Source: Paracoccaceae bacterium
GTDB taxonomy: Bacteria > Pseudomonadota > Alphaproteobacteria > Rhodobacterales > Rhodobacteraceae
Assembly (NCBI GenBank): GCA_016764835.1
Contig: JAESRD010000041.1
Span: 1 to 7,324, forward strand
Reading direction: 5' to 3'
DNA: 7,324 nt
Positions 1 through 5,810 of this stretch are shown here, in pieces (within the stretch, counting starts at the first letter, position 1; every line of letters begins with the position of its first letter). Under the pieces are notes generated by a model, which saw nothing but the letters and a program-made list of their open reading frames with translations, had not been told where the DNA came from and did not search any database. Position numbers and translations under genes: made by a program.

Positions 1-656
1 AACCGTTCGGGGTAGGCCACGCGCGGGCGGGTGCCTGCCGATTCTGGGTAGAGCCGCACATAGATTGAGATAACCACGATATAGCCGAGGGCCGCCAAGA
101 TGCCTGGAATGAAGGCCGCAAGGAATAGTTTGGCAATGTTTTGCTCGGTCAGGATCGCGTAGATCACCAACACCACGGAGGGGGGGATCAGGATGCCGAG
201 CGTGCCACCGGCGGCGAGGGTTGCGGTGGAAAATCCACCTGCATAGCCGTAGCGGCGCATCTCAGGCAGCGCGACCCGGCCCATTGTTGCCGCCGTTGCC
301 AACGACGAGCCGCACACGGCGCCAAACCCGGCGCAAGAGCCAATGGCGGCCATTGCCACCCCGCCCTTGCGGTGACCAAGCCAGCTTTCGCCAGCCTTGA
401 ACAGCGCCTGCGACATGCCGCCAAGCGTTGCGAAATGGCCCATCAGCAAGAACATTGGAATGATCGACAATGAATAGCTGGAGAAGGTGGTAAAGGTCTC
501 TGATTTTAGCCGGCCAAAGGGCACGCTGCTGTCGCCGGTGACAAGGACCAAGCCGACCAGCCCGGCCAAAAACATGGCAAGCCCGATCGGGACTCGCAGA
601 AATATCAGCAGCAGTACTGCTGGAAATGACAATATGCCAATTAGTATGTCACTCAA
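1..656 (-). CDS. dctM: TRAP transporter large permease (DctM), partial
   Basis: This is the large membrane subunit of a TRAP transporter, which moves a carboxylate handed over by DctP across the inner membrane using an ion gradient. The window shows 218 residues, about half the usual length of around 430; the C-terminal half lies beyond position 1. The translation starts with a hydrophobic helix ending in FLRVPIGLAMFLAG. It then carries family signatures: PMFLLMGHFA, GSSLATAATMGRVALPEM around residues 116-133, and AAGGTLGILIPPS at about 148-160. Translation most likely begins at a TTG (656-654), because AGGAG lies seven bases upstream at 664-668 and no ATG occurs in frame until well inside the first helix. 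The start overlaps the dctQ stop as TTGA, so the two genes are probably translationally coupled. Family assignment is very secure; the substrate is not visible in the sequence. Confidence 0.95.
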   Translation of the reverse strand, partial: MSDILIGILSFPAVLLLIFLRVPIGLAMFLAGLVGLVLVTGDSSVPFGRLKSETFTTFSSYSLSIIPMFLLMGHFATLGGMSQALFKAGESWLGHRKGGVAMAAIGSCAGFGAVCGSSLATAATMGRVALPEMRRYGYAGGFSTATLAAGGTLGILIPPSVVLVIYAILTEQNIAKLFLAAFIPGILAALGYIVVISIYVRLYPESAGTRPRVAYPER

Positions 657-1237
657 TGATCTGCTCCTAGATCTGCTGGCAAAAGGTCACGGCCAGTAAG
701 GCTTTCCATCAGCCGCATACCGGCCAAGTATACCGCGATTGCAGCTGCAATGACGGCGCCGACAAGCGACGGCGCATAGGCCCACCAGACCGGAAATTCG
801 ATGAGAAAAGTTGTCTGCCCCGTGCGTAATTTACTGAGCATACCGCCATATAATTGCACGGCTATCAGCACGAATACGGCTGCAAAAACGGCGTCAGTTA
901 TCACCCGCAAAATACGGTTTGCGCGCAGCGAAAACCCGGATGTGAAGACATCGACAGTGGCATGGCCACCGGTGATTTGGCACAAAGGCATGAAGGCAAA
1001 AATGGCAAAAGCAACGCCTGCTTCGATCAATTCATAATCGCCATTTATTGGGCCAATGCCGATGTCCAAGCCCCATTGAGAGAGACCGGCCAAATTTGCT
1101 TGGAAGAAGTCCGAATGAAACATGCCATTTAACGACCGACCAATGATCGATGCGCATGTCAGAAAAATTAGAGCAACCAGCATCAGGCCACCAAGAACAG
1201 CCATGAATCTGGAAATTTTCAGCATGAATTCGTACAT
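653..1237 (-). CDS. dctQ: TRAP transporter small permease (DctQ)
   Basis: This is the small membrane subunit of the TRAP transporter, which pairs with DctM in the inner membrane. The 194-residue product has four likely membrane segments, at about 11-32, 70-87, 108-132 and 150-175. The stretch NGDYELIEAGVAFAIFAFMP followed by CQ...GGHATVDVF is a typical DctQ signature. A hydrophilic or amphipathic stretch of about 30 residues (roughly 36-66, rich in G, S and Q) separates the first two helices and is longer than in compact DctQ proteins. The ATG start at 1237 has a strong GGAGGTGA ribosome site at 1241-1248. The stop codon TGA (655-653) overlaps the TTG start of dctM. The gene lies 68 bp after dctP, with a hairpin in that gap. 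Confidence 0.93.
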   Translation of the reverse strand: MYEFMLKISRFMAVLGGLMLVALIFLTCASIIGRSLNGMFHSDFFQANLAGLSQWGLDIGIGPINGDYELIEAGVAFAIFAFMPLCQITGGHATVDVFTSGFSLRANRILRVITDAVFAAVFVLIAVQLYGGMLSKLRTGQTTFLIEFPVWWAYAPSLVGAVIAAAIAVYLAGMRLMESLTGRDLLPADLGADH

Positions 1238-1264
1238 TGCTCACCTCCACACTCGCAATGAAAA

Positions 1265-1292
1265 GGGCCGCTGCTCAAACGAACAGCGGCCC
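1265..1292 (-). terminator. Hairpin with T-run between dctP and dctQ
   Basis: A perfect 9-bp GC-rich inverted repeat (GGGCCGCTG at 1265-1273, CAGCGGCCC at 1284-1292) encloses a 10-base loop. Read on the minus strand, the stem is followed directly by TTTT (1264-1261), as in an intrinsic terminator. It lies just after the dctP stop and before the dctQ ribosome site. It is therefore more likely a partial terminator or a 3'-end stabiliser of the dctP message than a full stop. TRAP operons often need much more binding protein than permease, and such a structure would provide that. The structure is seen directly; the role is inferred. Confidence 0.75.
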
Positions 1293-1305
1293 CGTATTGT
1301 TGGTC

Positions 1306-2346
1306 TTAATTATTGGCGCTGTACTCAGCCATCAAGGAGCGGGCCTGATCAATCAGTGCCTGACCGTCGATGTCTTTTTCGGCCATATCAGCAATCCATG
1401 TGTCATAGATTGGCTGAACAAGTGGCAACCACTCAGACTCGGCAGTTGCCGCATCAATTGTGATAATGTTGTTGCCAAGCTCAACCGCAATTTCACGCGC
1501 CGGGCCGTCAGCATCAGACTGTGTGCCGCCAGCAAAGATCGAGAAATCAAGGCCAGAATTGGCGTCAATCACCGCTTGCAGGTCTTCTGGCAAGCTGTCG
1601 TAGGCGTCATTGTTCATCGCCAGCACAGAGGTGAGGTTGTAAAGCGCAGGGCCTTCAAACTCAGTGTGGTTCTCAACCAGCTCGGAGACGCGCAACGCTG
1701 CCGTTACTTCCCAAGGGATGGTTGTACCGTCGATCACACCTTTGGAAAGCGCTTCTGGAACGGCGGGCACAGGCATGCCAACTGGGGTAGCGCCTGAGAG
1801 TTCCAGGAGCTGGTTTACGAGACGCGAGCCGCCACGGATTTTCATGCCCTCAAGATCAGCCGGGGTTTCAACCGGATCAGCAGTGTGGAGCATGCCGGGG
1901 CCGTGCAGCCATGTACCCAGAATGTGCACATCGGCAAAATCTTCCTGCATATGCTCTTCGTACATTGTCCAATAAGCATAAGATGCTGCACGCGCATCAT
2001 TGACCATGAACGGCAGTTCAAAAACTTCAGTCCGTGGGAAGCGGCCCGGCGTGTAGCCAACCACTGTCCAGACGATATCGGCAACGCCGTCAATCGCTTG
2101 GTCCAACAATTCTGGTGGTGTGCCGCCCAGCTGCATTGAGGGGAAGCTATCGATATGAATGCGGCCACCAGACTGCTCTTCAACATTGGCTGCCCAAACA
2201 TCAAGGATCAGCCGTGGCACATTGGCCTGAGCTGGCAAAAACTGGTGCAGTTTGAATGTGTGCTCTTGAGCGAACCCGCTTGTGGCTGTCAGCGCCGCAA
2301 GTGTTATCCCACCCAGAGTTCCGAGAACTATTCTACGATTGGTCAT
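1306..2346 (-). CDS. dctP: TRAP transporter substrate-binding protein (DctP)
   Basis: This is the periplasmic solute receptor of the TRAP system, 346 residues long. It opens with a signal peptide (MTNRR, a hydrophobic core to about residue 21, then ATSGFA with likely cleavage near residue 26). The mature part reads as DctP: KLHQFLPAQANVP near the start, PRTEVFELPFM at about 104-114, and MKIRGGSRLVNQLLELSGATP at about 168-188. Arg171 in the last motif aligns with the arginine that grips the substrate carboxylate in this family. PVPAVPEALSKGVIDGTTIPWE follows. The ATG at 2346 has a strong GGGAGGAA site at 2351-2358. The gene is first of dctP-dctQ-dctM and follows paaZ on the same strand after 144 bp. 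Phenylacetate or another aromatic or monocarboxylic acid is a reasonable guess for the ligand from context, not from sequence. Confidence 0.95.
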   Translation of the reverse strand: MTNRRIVLGTLGGITLAALTATSGFAQEHTFKLHQFLPAQANVPRLILDVWAANVEEQSGGRIHIDSFPSMQLGGTPPELLDQAIDGVADIVWTVVGYTPGRFPRTEVFELPFMVNDARAASYAYWTMYEEHMQEDFADVHILGTWLHGPGMLHTADPVETPADLEGMKIRGGSRLVNQLLELSGATPVGMPVPAVPEALSKGVIDGTTIPWEVTAALRVSELVENHTEFEGPALYNLTSVLAMNNDAYDSLPEDLQAVIDANSGLDFSIFAGGTQSDADGPAREIAVELGNNIITIDAATAESEWLPLVQPIYDTWIADMAEKDIDGQALIDQARSLMAEYSANN

Positions 2347-2467
2347 ATGTTTCCTCCCTAAGACCCTTCAAAAACTTTTCGTTCAGCTTGTCATTTATCG
2401 GCCCACCAGACAACACTTTCTCCTCCTGCATTCTCTGGCAATGCGCGACAATAACGGTAGTATTCAT
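2333..2467 (-). other. Possible small ORF (44 codons) upstream of and overlapping the dctP start
   Basis: An open frame runs from ATG at 2467 to TAG at 2335-2333, ending 14 bases inside dctP in another frame. An internal ATG at 2431 would give 32 residues, and a GTG further in (2416) follows AGGAGG at about five bases, an apparently good ribosome site. The end of the product is strongly charged (INDKLNEKFLKGLREETYDQS). It could be a leader peptide coupled to dctP, the remnant of a lost gene, or chance. I do not recognise a family, and the open frame is short enough to arise by chance. Confidence 0.15.
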
Positions 2468-2490
2468 TCCCTATGATCTATGGCCCGGCT
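2347..2490 (-). promoter_or_regulatory. paaZ-dctP intergenic region with the dctP ribosome site
   Basis: This 144-bp gap separates the paaZ stop from the dctP start. It holds the dctP ribosome site (GGGAGGAA, 2351-2358), a second AGGAGG (2421-2426) in front of a possible small ORF, and a 5-bp inverted repeat (GCATT 2428-2432, AATGC 2440-2444). No hairpin followed by a T-run, typical of a terminator, is evident after paaZ. Read-through from paaZ into dctP is therefore possible. I could not find a convincing -35/-10 pair, so whether dctP has its own promoter is open. Confidence 0.35.
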
Positions 2491-4383
2491 CTAAACCGCC
2501 ACCATGGTCAGCAATTCGTAAATTGCGACAGTTTCATCGTCTTCATTCGTGAGCCGAACATGCCACCGCACTTCGCCGTATTCAGCATTACGCGGGGTTT
2601 TGTGCTTAACCGTGAGCGCGGCTGTGATGCTTTGGCCCGGCTCAACCGGCTTCATGAAGCGCAGATTATCAAGCCCGGTATTGGCAAGAACCGGCCCTTC
2701 GCTTGGCTCAACAAACAGGCCCGCAGCAAAGGAAAGCAGCAGATAGCCATGGGCCACGCGGCCGGGGAAAAACGGGTTCCGCTTGGCGGCGGCGTCATCC
2801 ATATGGGCATAGAACGTATCGCCAGTGAAGGCGGCAAACTGCTCTATATCTTCGAGCGATATTTTGCGCGGGTCTGAGATTAGCGTCTCGCCAATGGCCA
2901 GTGCGCCAAAGCGGCGGGTAAACGGGTGCGCGTCAGAACGTGTCTGCGCCGCCCCCGGCACCCATTTGCCGCCAATCGCCGTAATAATATCCGGGCTGCC
3001 TTGGATCGCCGTGCGCTGCATAAAGTGTTTTACGCCGCGGATACCGCCCAGCTCTTCGCCGCCACCGGCGCGGCCCGGGCCGCCATGAACCATATGCGGC
3101 ATAGGCGAGCCGTGGCCTGTACTCTCCGCCATACTGTCGCGATTGTTGAAATACAGCCGCCCATGATAGGCCGCCGCCCCAAGGGTGATTTCAACGGCCA
3201 CATCAGGGTCACGGGTGATCACTGAGGCGACAAGGCTGCCCTGCCCCTTATTCGCCAGCGCAACTGCATGGCCGACATCGCGGTAACCCAAAATGGTGGA
3301 TACCGGGCCAAAGGCTTCGACTTCATGCACTTTAACGGCCGCGTCGGGGTCGGCGCAATGAAACAACATTGGCGAGACAAAAGCACCGTTTTCGATGCCC
3401 CTGCCAAGCGGCGTAAAATCAGGGTTGCCCCAAACTTGCTCAGCCTCTGTGTTAATAATTTTGGCCTTGGCCAGCACATCGTCTTTTTGGGCCAATGACA
3501 CCAGCGCCCCCATGCGCACGCCCTCAACCTGAGGGTCACCAATTGTGGTCTTGGCCAAACGCTGCCCGAGGGCTTCTATCAATGGCTGCACCAGCGCATC
3601 GGGGGCAATGATCCGGCGAATGGCTGTACATTTCTGGCCCGCCTTCACGGTCATCTCGCGGCTGGCCTCTTTGACAAACAGGTCAAATTCTGGCGTGCCC
3701 GGCGCGGCATCTGGCCCAAGAATTGACGCGTTCAGACTGTCTTGCTCGGCGGTAAAGCGCACTCCATTGGCGATGATATTGCGGTTGGTGCGCAGCAACA
3801 TGGCCGTGTCGGCGGAGCCGGTGAATGTCACCGCATCCTGACAGCCGAGCAGGTCGAGCGTATTGCCCAAACCACCGGTAACCAGCTGCAACGCGCCTTC
3901 GGGCAAAATCTCGCTCTCGATCATTAGCCGCATGCAAGCTTCGGTCACATAGCAGCTGACTGTTGCCGGTTTGACCACCGATGGCACACCGGCCAAAATG
4001 CTGGGCGCGAGTTTTTCCAACATGCCCCAGACCGGGAAGTTGAATGCATTGATATGGACCGCGACGCCCTGCCTTGGCGTATAAATATGTTGACCAAGAA
4101 AGAGCCCCTTCTTGCCAAACTGCTCGATGTCGCCGTCGAGCAGCACTTTTGCATCAGGCAATTCGCGCCGGCCTTTGGCGGCATAAACAAACAAGGTGCC
4201 AATGCCGCCATCGACATCAACCATATTGTCAGACTGGGTGGCACCAGTGGCAAATGACAGATCGTATAGCGCTTGTTTATTGGCGTTCAGATGCAAGGCC
4301 AGCGCCTTGAGCATCCGGGCGCGGTCATGAAATGTCAGTGCGCGCAGAGCTTTGCCGCCCCGCTCGCGGCCATAGTCCAGCAT
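2491..4383 (-). CDS. paaZ: Bifunctional oxepin-CoA hydrolase / semialdehyde dehydrogenase PaaZ (open frame after a 5' frameshift)
   Basis: PaaZ opens the oxepin-CoA ring (C-terminal MaoC-like hydratase domain) and oxidises the resulting semialdehyde with NADP+ (N-terminal aldehyde dehydrogenase domain) in the phenylacetyl-CoA pathway. The 630-residue open frame shows HINAFNFPVWGMLEKLAP at 110-127, FTGS at 187-190, catalytic Glu213 in FTAEQDSLN, catalytic Cys252 in GQKCTAIRR, and STGHGSPMPHMVHGGPGRAG at 421-440. The hydratase part has FTGDTFYAHMD at 519-529 (Asp522, His527) and FPGRVAHGYLLLSFAAGLF after it. Glu213 and Cys252 are each 43 short of Glu256 and Cys295 of the E. coli enzyme, so the N-terminus is missing about 42 residues. 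Those residues are encoded just upstream (4384-4508) in two frames, implying a one-base frameshift. The ATG at 4383 has no good ribosome site, so it is probably not the native start. If the frame is restored, the protein is about 672 residues. Confidence 0.93.
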   Translation of the reverse strand: MLDYGRERGGKALRALTFHDRARMLKALALHLNANKQALYDLSFATGATQSDNMVDVDGGIGTLFVYAAKGRRELPDAKVLLDGDIEQFGKKGLFLGQHIYTPRQGVAVHINAFNFPVWGMLEKLAPSILAGVPSVVKPATVSCYVTEACMRLMIESEILPEGALQLVTGGLGNTLDLLGCQDAVTFTGSADTAMLLRTNRNIIANGVRFTAEQDSLNASILGPDAAPGTPEFDLFVKEASREMTVKAGQKCTAIRRIIAPDALVQPLIEALGQRLAKTTIGDPQVEGVRMGALVSLAQKDDVLAKAKIINTEAEQVWGNPDFTPLGRGIENGAFVSPMLFHCADPDAAVKVHEVEAFGPVSTILGYRDVGHAVALANKGQGSLVASVITRDPDVAVEITLGAAAYHGRLYFNNRDSMAESTGHGSPMPHMVHGGPGRAGGGEELGGIRGVKHFMQRTAIQGSPDIITAIGGKWVPGAAQTRSDAHPFTRRFGALAIGETLISDPRKISLEDIEQFAAFTGDTFYAHMDDAAAKRNPFFPGRVAHGYLLLSFAAGLFVEPSEGPVLANTGLDNLRFMKPVEPGQSITAALTVKHKTPRNAEYGEVRWHVRLTNEDDETVAIYELLTMVAV

Positions 4384-4508
4384 GGCTTCAAAGTTCAGTG
4401 CCGTGTTACCGGCGCGGGCAAAAACCTGCCCGTCACCGCATTAGCGATATCGCGTGCGCCGTCACCAGACCCGACCCAATCGCCGCAGACATAACTTTGA
4501 ATGTCCAT
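4384..4508 (-). pseudogene. paaZ: Detached 5' end of paaZ, out of frame with the rest
   Basis: From ATG at 4508 the minus strand reads MDIQSYVCGDWVGSGDG, then ARDIANAVTG, a typical PaaZ/ALDH N-terminus (xSYVxGxW...NxxTG). It then runs into a stop at 4397-4395 after 37 codons. Shifting frame at about 4420-4431 continues as QVFARAGNTALNFEA and joins the main paaZ frame at Met 4383 with the expected spacing. One base seems to be missing, either after GGG at 4431-4429 or in the T-run (A5 on the plus strand, 4420-4424). The native start is probably the ATG at 4508, although the nearest AGGAG (4527-4531) is about 18 bases away, which is too far for a normal ribosome site. This could be a real mutation or a sequencing or assembly error. 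Confidence 0.8.
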
Positions 4509-4608
4509 GTGTGTAATTGCTGGCGGCTCCTAATTGATTCCATCCAATCATTGACCGTCCAGTCGGTTTATGCAAGCTTTTGATTGTGACAAGCGAAAAG
4601 GTGAAAAC
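4509..4608. promoter_or_regulatory. Divergent paaZ/paaG control region
   Basis: This 100-bp stretch lies between the inferred paaZ start (minus) and the paaG start (plus), so promoters for both transcripts should lie here. On the minus strand TTGCAT (4575-4570) and AATGAT (4552-4547) are spaced 17 bp apart and form a weak promoter candidate for paaZ. On the plus strand TTGACC (4551-4556) resembles a -35, but no good -10 follows at the usual distance. The inverted repeat annotated separately overlaps both candidates, as an operator for joint repression would. The paaG ribosome site AAGGTG is at 4598-4603. Confidence 0.5.
4549..4572. promoter_or_regulatory. Imperfect inverted repeat, candidate TetR/PaaR operator
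   Basis: The dyad is centred between 4560 and 4561. Pairs match at 4549-4551 with 4570-4572 (CAT/ATG), at 4554-4557 with 4564-4567 (ACCG/CGGT), and at 4559 with 4562, giving 8 of 12 possible pairs. ACCG/CGGT half-sites of this sort are common for TetR-type regulators of acyl-CoA pathways. A TetR-type gene lies at the end of the plus-strand operon, and the site overlaps the likely promoters of both paaZ and paaG. The repeat is seen directly; its binding protein is inferred. Confidence 0.4.
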
Positions 4609-5388
4609 ATGTCTCAGCCGATTTTGGTGACCGATCATGGCAAATGGGTGGAAATCACCCTCAACCGGCCTGACCGTCTAAACAGCTTCACGGCCGACAT
4701 GCATTTGGCTTTACGCCATGCTCTTGAAGATGCGCAAAGCAAACGTGCGGTTTTGCTAACGGGCGCAGGGCGCGGGTTTTGTGCCGGCCAAGACCTGGGC
4801 GACAGAGACCCTGCCAAAATGGACGGCCCGCCAGATTTGGGCGCCACCGTGCGTGAATATTGGGCGCCCTTGGTGCGGCAGATCAGAGCGCTGGAAATGC
4901 CTGTCATCTGTGCTGTCAACGGGGTCGCGGCGGGCGCGGGCTCTAGCCTTGCGCTCAATTGTGATATCGTTCTAGCGGCGCAAAGCGCTAAATTCATCCA
5001 GTCATTTTCCAAGGTTGGGCTGATCCCTGATACGGGCGGCAGCTGGCAACTGACCCGTTTGCTCGGCCCCGCCCGTGCCCGCGGCTTGGCCCTGACCGCC
5101 CAGCCGCTCACCGCGCAGATGGCCGCAGATTGGGGCATGATCTGGCAAGCTTTGCCAGACGATAGCTTGCTTGATGAGGCCCGCAAACTGACCGTGCAAT
5201 TGTCTAACGGCCCGACCCTCGGCTTTGCGGCCACGAAGCGCGCAATTGACGCCGCCGCGACAAACACGCTTGATGAGCACCTCGATCTTGAGGCAGAATT
5301 GATGAAAACCTGCGGCGAAAGCGCTGATTACGCCGAAGGAGTGAGTGCATTTTTGAACAAGCGCAAAGCGGAGTTTAAAGGGCGATGA
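4609..5388 (+). CDS. paaG: Ring 1,2-epoxyphenylacetyl-CoA isomerase PaaG
   Basis: PaaG is a crotonase-fold enzyme that converts ring-1,2-epoxyphenylacetyl-CoA into the oxepin-CoA, and it also shifts double bonds later in the pathway. The 259-residue product matches the family in length. It shows LNRPDRLNSF at 18-27, LTGAGRGFCAGQDLGDRDP at 50-68 (CoA-binding and oxyanion-hole region), VICAVNGVAAGAGSSLAL at 99-116, and FSKVGLIPDTGGSW at 133-146 with the likely catalytic Asp141. The end, ADYAEGVSAFLNKR, is typical of the family. An in-frame ATG at 4570 would add 13 residues (MQAFDCDKRKGEN). I prefer 4609 because AAGGTG lies five bases upstream and family members begin near there. The stop overlaps the paaI start as ATGA. 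Confidence 0.95.
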   Translation: MSQPILVTDHGKWVEITLNRPDRLNSFTADMHLALRHALEDAQSKRAVLLTGAGRGFCAGQDLGDRDPAKMDGPPDLGATVREYWAPLVRQIRALEMPVICAVNGVAAGAGSSLALNCDIVLAAQSAKFIQSFSKVGLIPDTGGSWQLTRLLGPARARGLALTAQPLTAQMAADWGMIWQALPDDSLLDEARKLTVQLSNGPTLGFAATKRAIDAAATNTLDEHLDLEAELMKTCGESADYAEGVSAFLNKRKAEFKGR

Positions 5389-5810
5389 CAACAATTGCAC
5401 AGCGCTGCGCCGCCGCCATGTGGGCAAATGACGCCGCCTCCAAATGGTTTGGCTTCAAACTTGAGGATGTGACTGAGGGGCGGGCAACCGTCACACTGGA
5501 TGTCCAGCCGCACCACTGCAATGGCCACGGAAATTTGCACGGCGGCGTCACGTTTGCACTGGCCGACAGCGCCTTTGCCTTTGCCTGCAACAGCCGCAAT
5601 CAAGTCACCGTCGCGCAGTCGAACTCAATAACCTATCTGTCGCCGGGCGTTGTTGGCGAAGTGATCACCGCGCAGGCGCATGAAGTCACGCTCAGGGGAA
5701 AAACCGGCATTTATGATGTGCGCGTTACCCGCCCTGACGGCACCATCATTGCAGAATTTCGCGGTCAATCCCGTGCGGTTTTGGGCACATTATTCGAGGA
5801 AACAACTTGA
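5385..5810 (+). CDS. paaI: Hydroxyphenylacetyl-CoA thioesterase PaaI
   Basis: PaaI is a hotdog-fold thioesterase that releases CoA from hydroxylated or stalled phenylacetyl-CoA derivatives, so that the CoA pool is not trapped by dead-end products. The 141-residue length is normal. The core motif NGHGNLHGGVTFALADSAFAFACNS spans 46-70, and Asp61 sits where the catalytic aspartate of the E. coli enzyme lies. YLSPGVVGEVITAQAHEV and GKTGIYDVRVTRPDG follow, and then FRGQSRA. The ATG start overlaps the paaG stop (ATGA, 5385-5388), and the stop overlaps the start of paaK (TTGA, 5807-5810), so all three genes are probably co-translated. Confidence 0.95.
   Translation: MTTIAQRCAAAMWANDAASKWFGFKLEDVTEGRATVTLDVQPHHCNGHGNLHGGVTFALADSAFAFACNSRNQVTVAQSNSITYLSPGVVGEVITAQAHEVTLRGKTGIYDVRVTRPDGTIIAEFRGQSRAVLGTLFEETT

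Noticed and set aside
141..473. Plus-strand ORF of 110 codons opposite dctM
   Set aside because: dctM is supported by family motifs over the same stretch; this frame has no recognisable features.
1237..1797. Plus-strand ORF of 186 codons opposite dctP
   Set aside because: It lies antisense to the well-supported dctP gene, has no recognisable domain, and has no matching ribosome site. It is a shadow frame.
2471..2483. Direct repeat CTATG-AT-CTATG just after paaZ, considered as a terminator or operator
   Set aside because: The arms are direct rather than inverted, it is very short, and no T-run follows; chance is likely.
2473..2877. Plus-strand ORF of 134 codons
   Set aside because: It overlaps the 3' part of paaZ in antisense and has no family features.
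4570..4608. N-terminal extension of paaG from the ATG at 4570
   Set aside because: The extra 13 residues do not fit the family. A better ribosome site precedes the ATG at 4609, and the upstream ATG sits inside the candidate operator.
4635..5267. Minus-strand ORF of 210 codons opposite paaG
   Set aside because: It mirrors the paaG coding frame, and its composition (rich in A, R, S, P) is that of an antisense shadow in a GC-rich gene.
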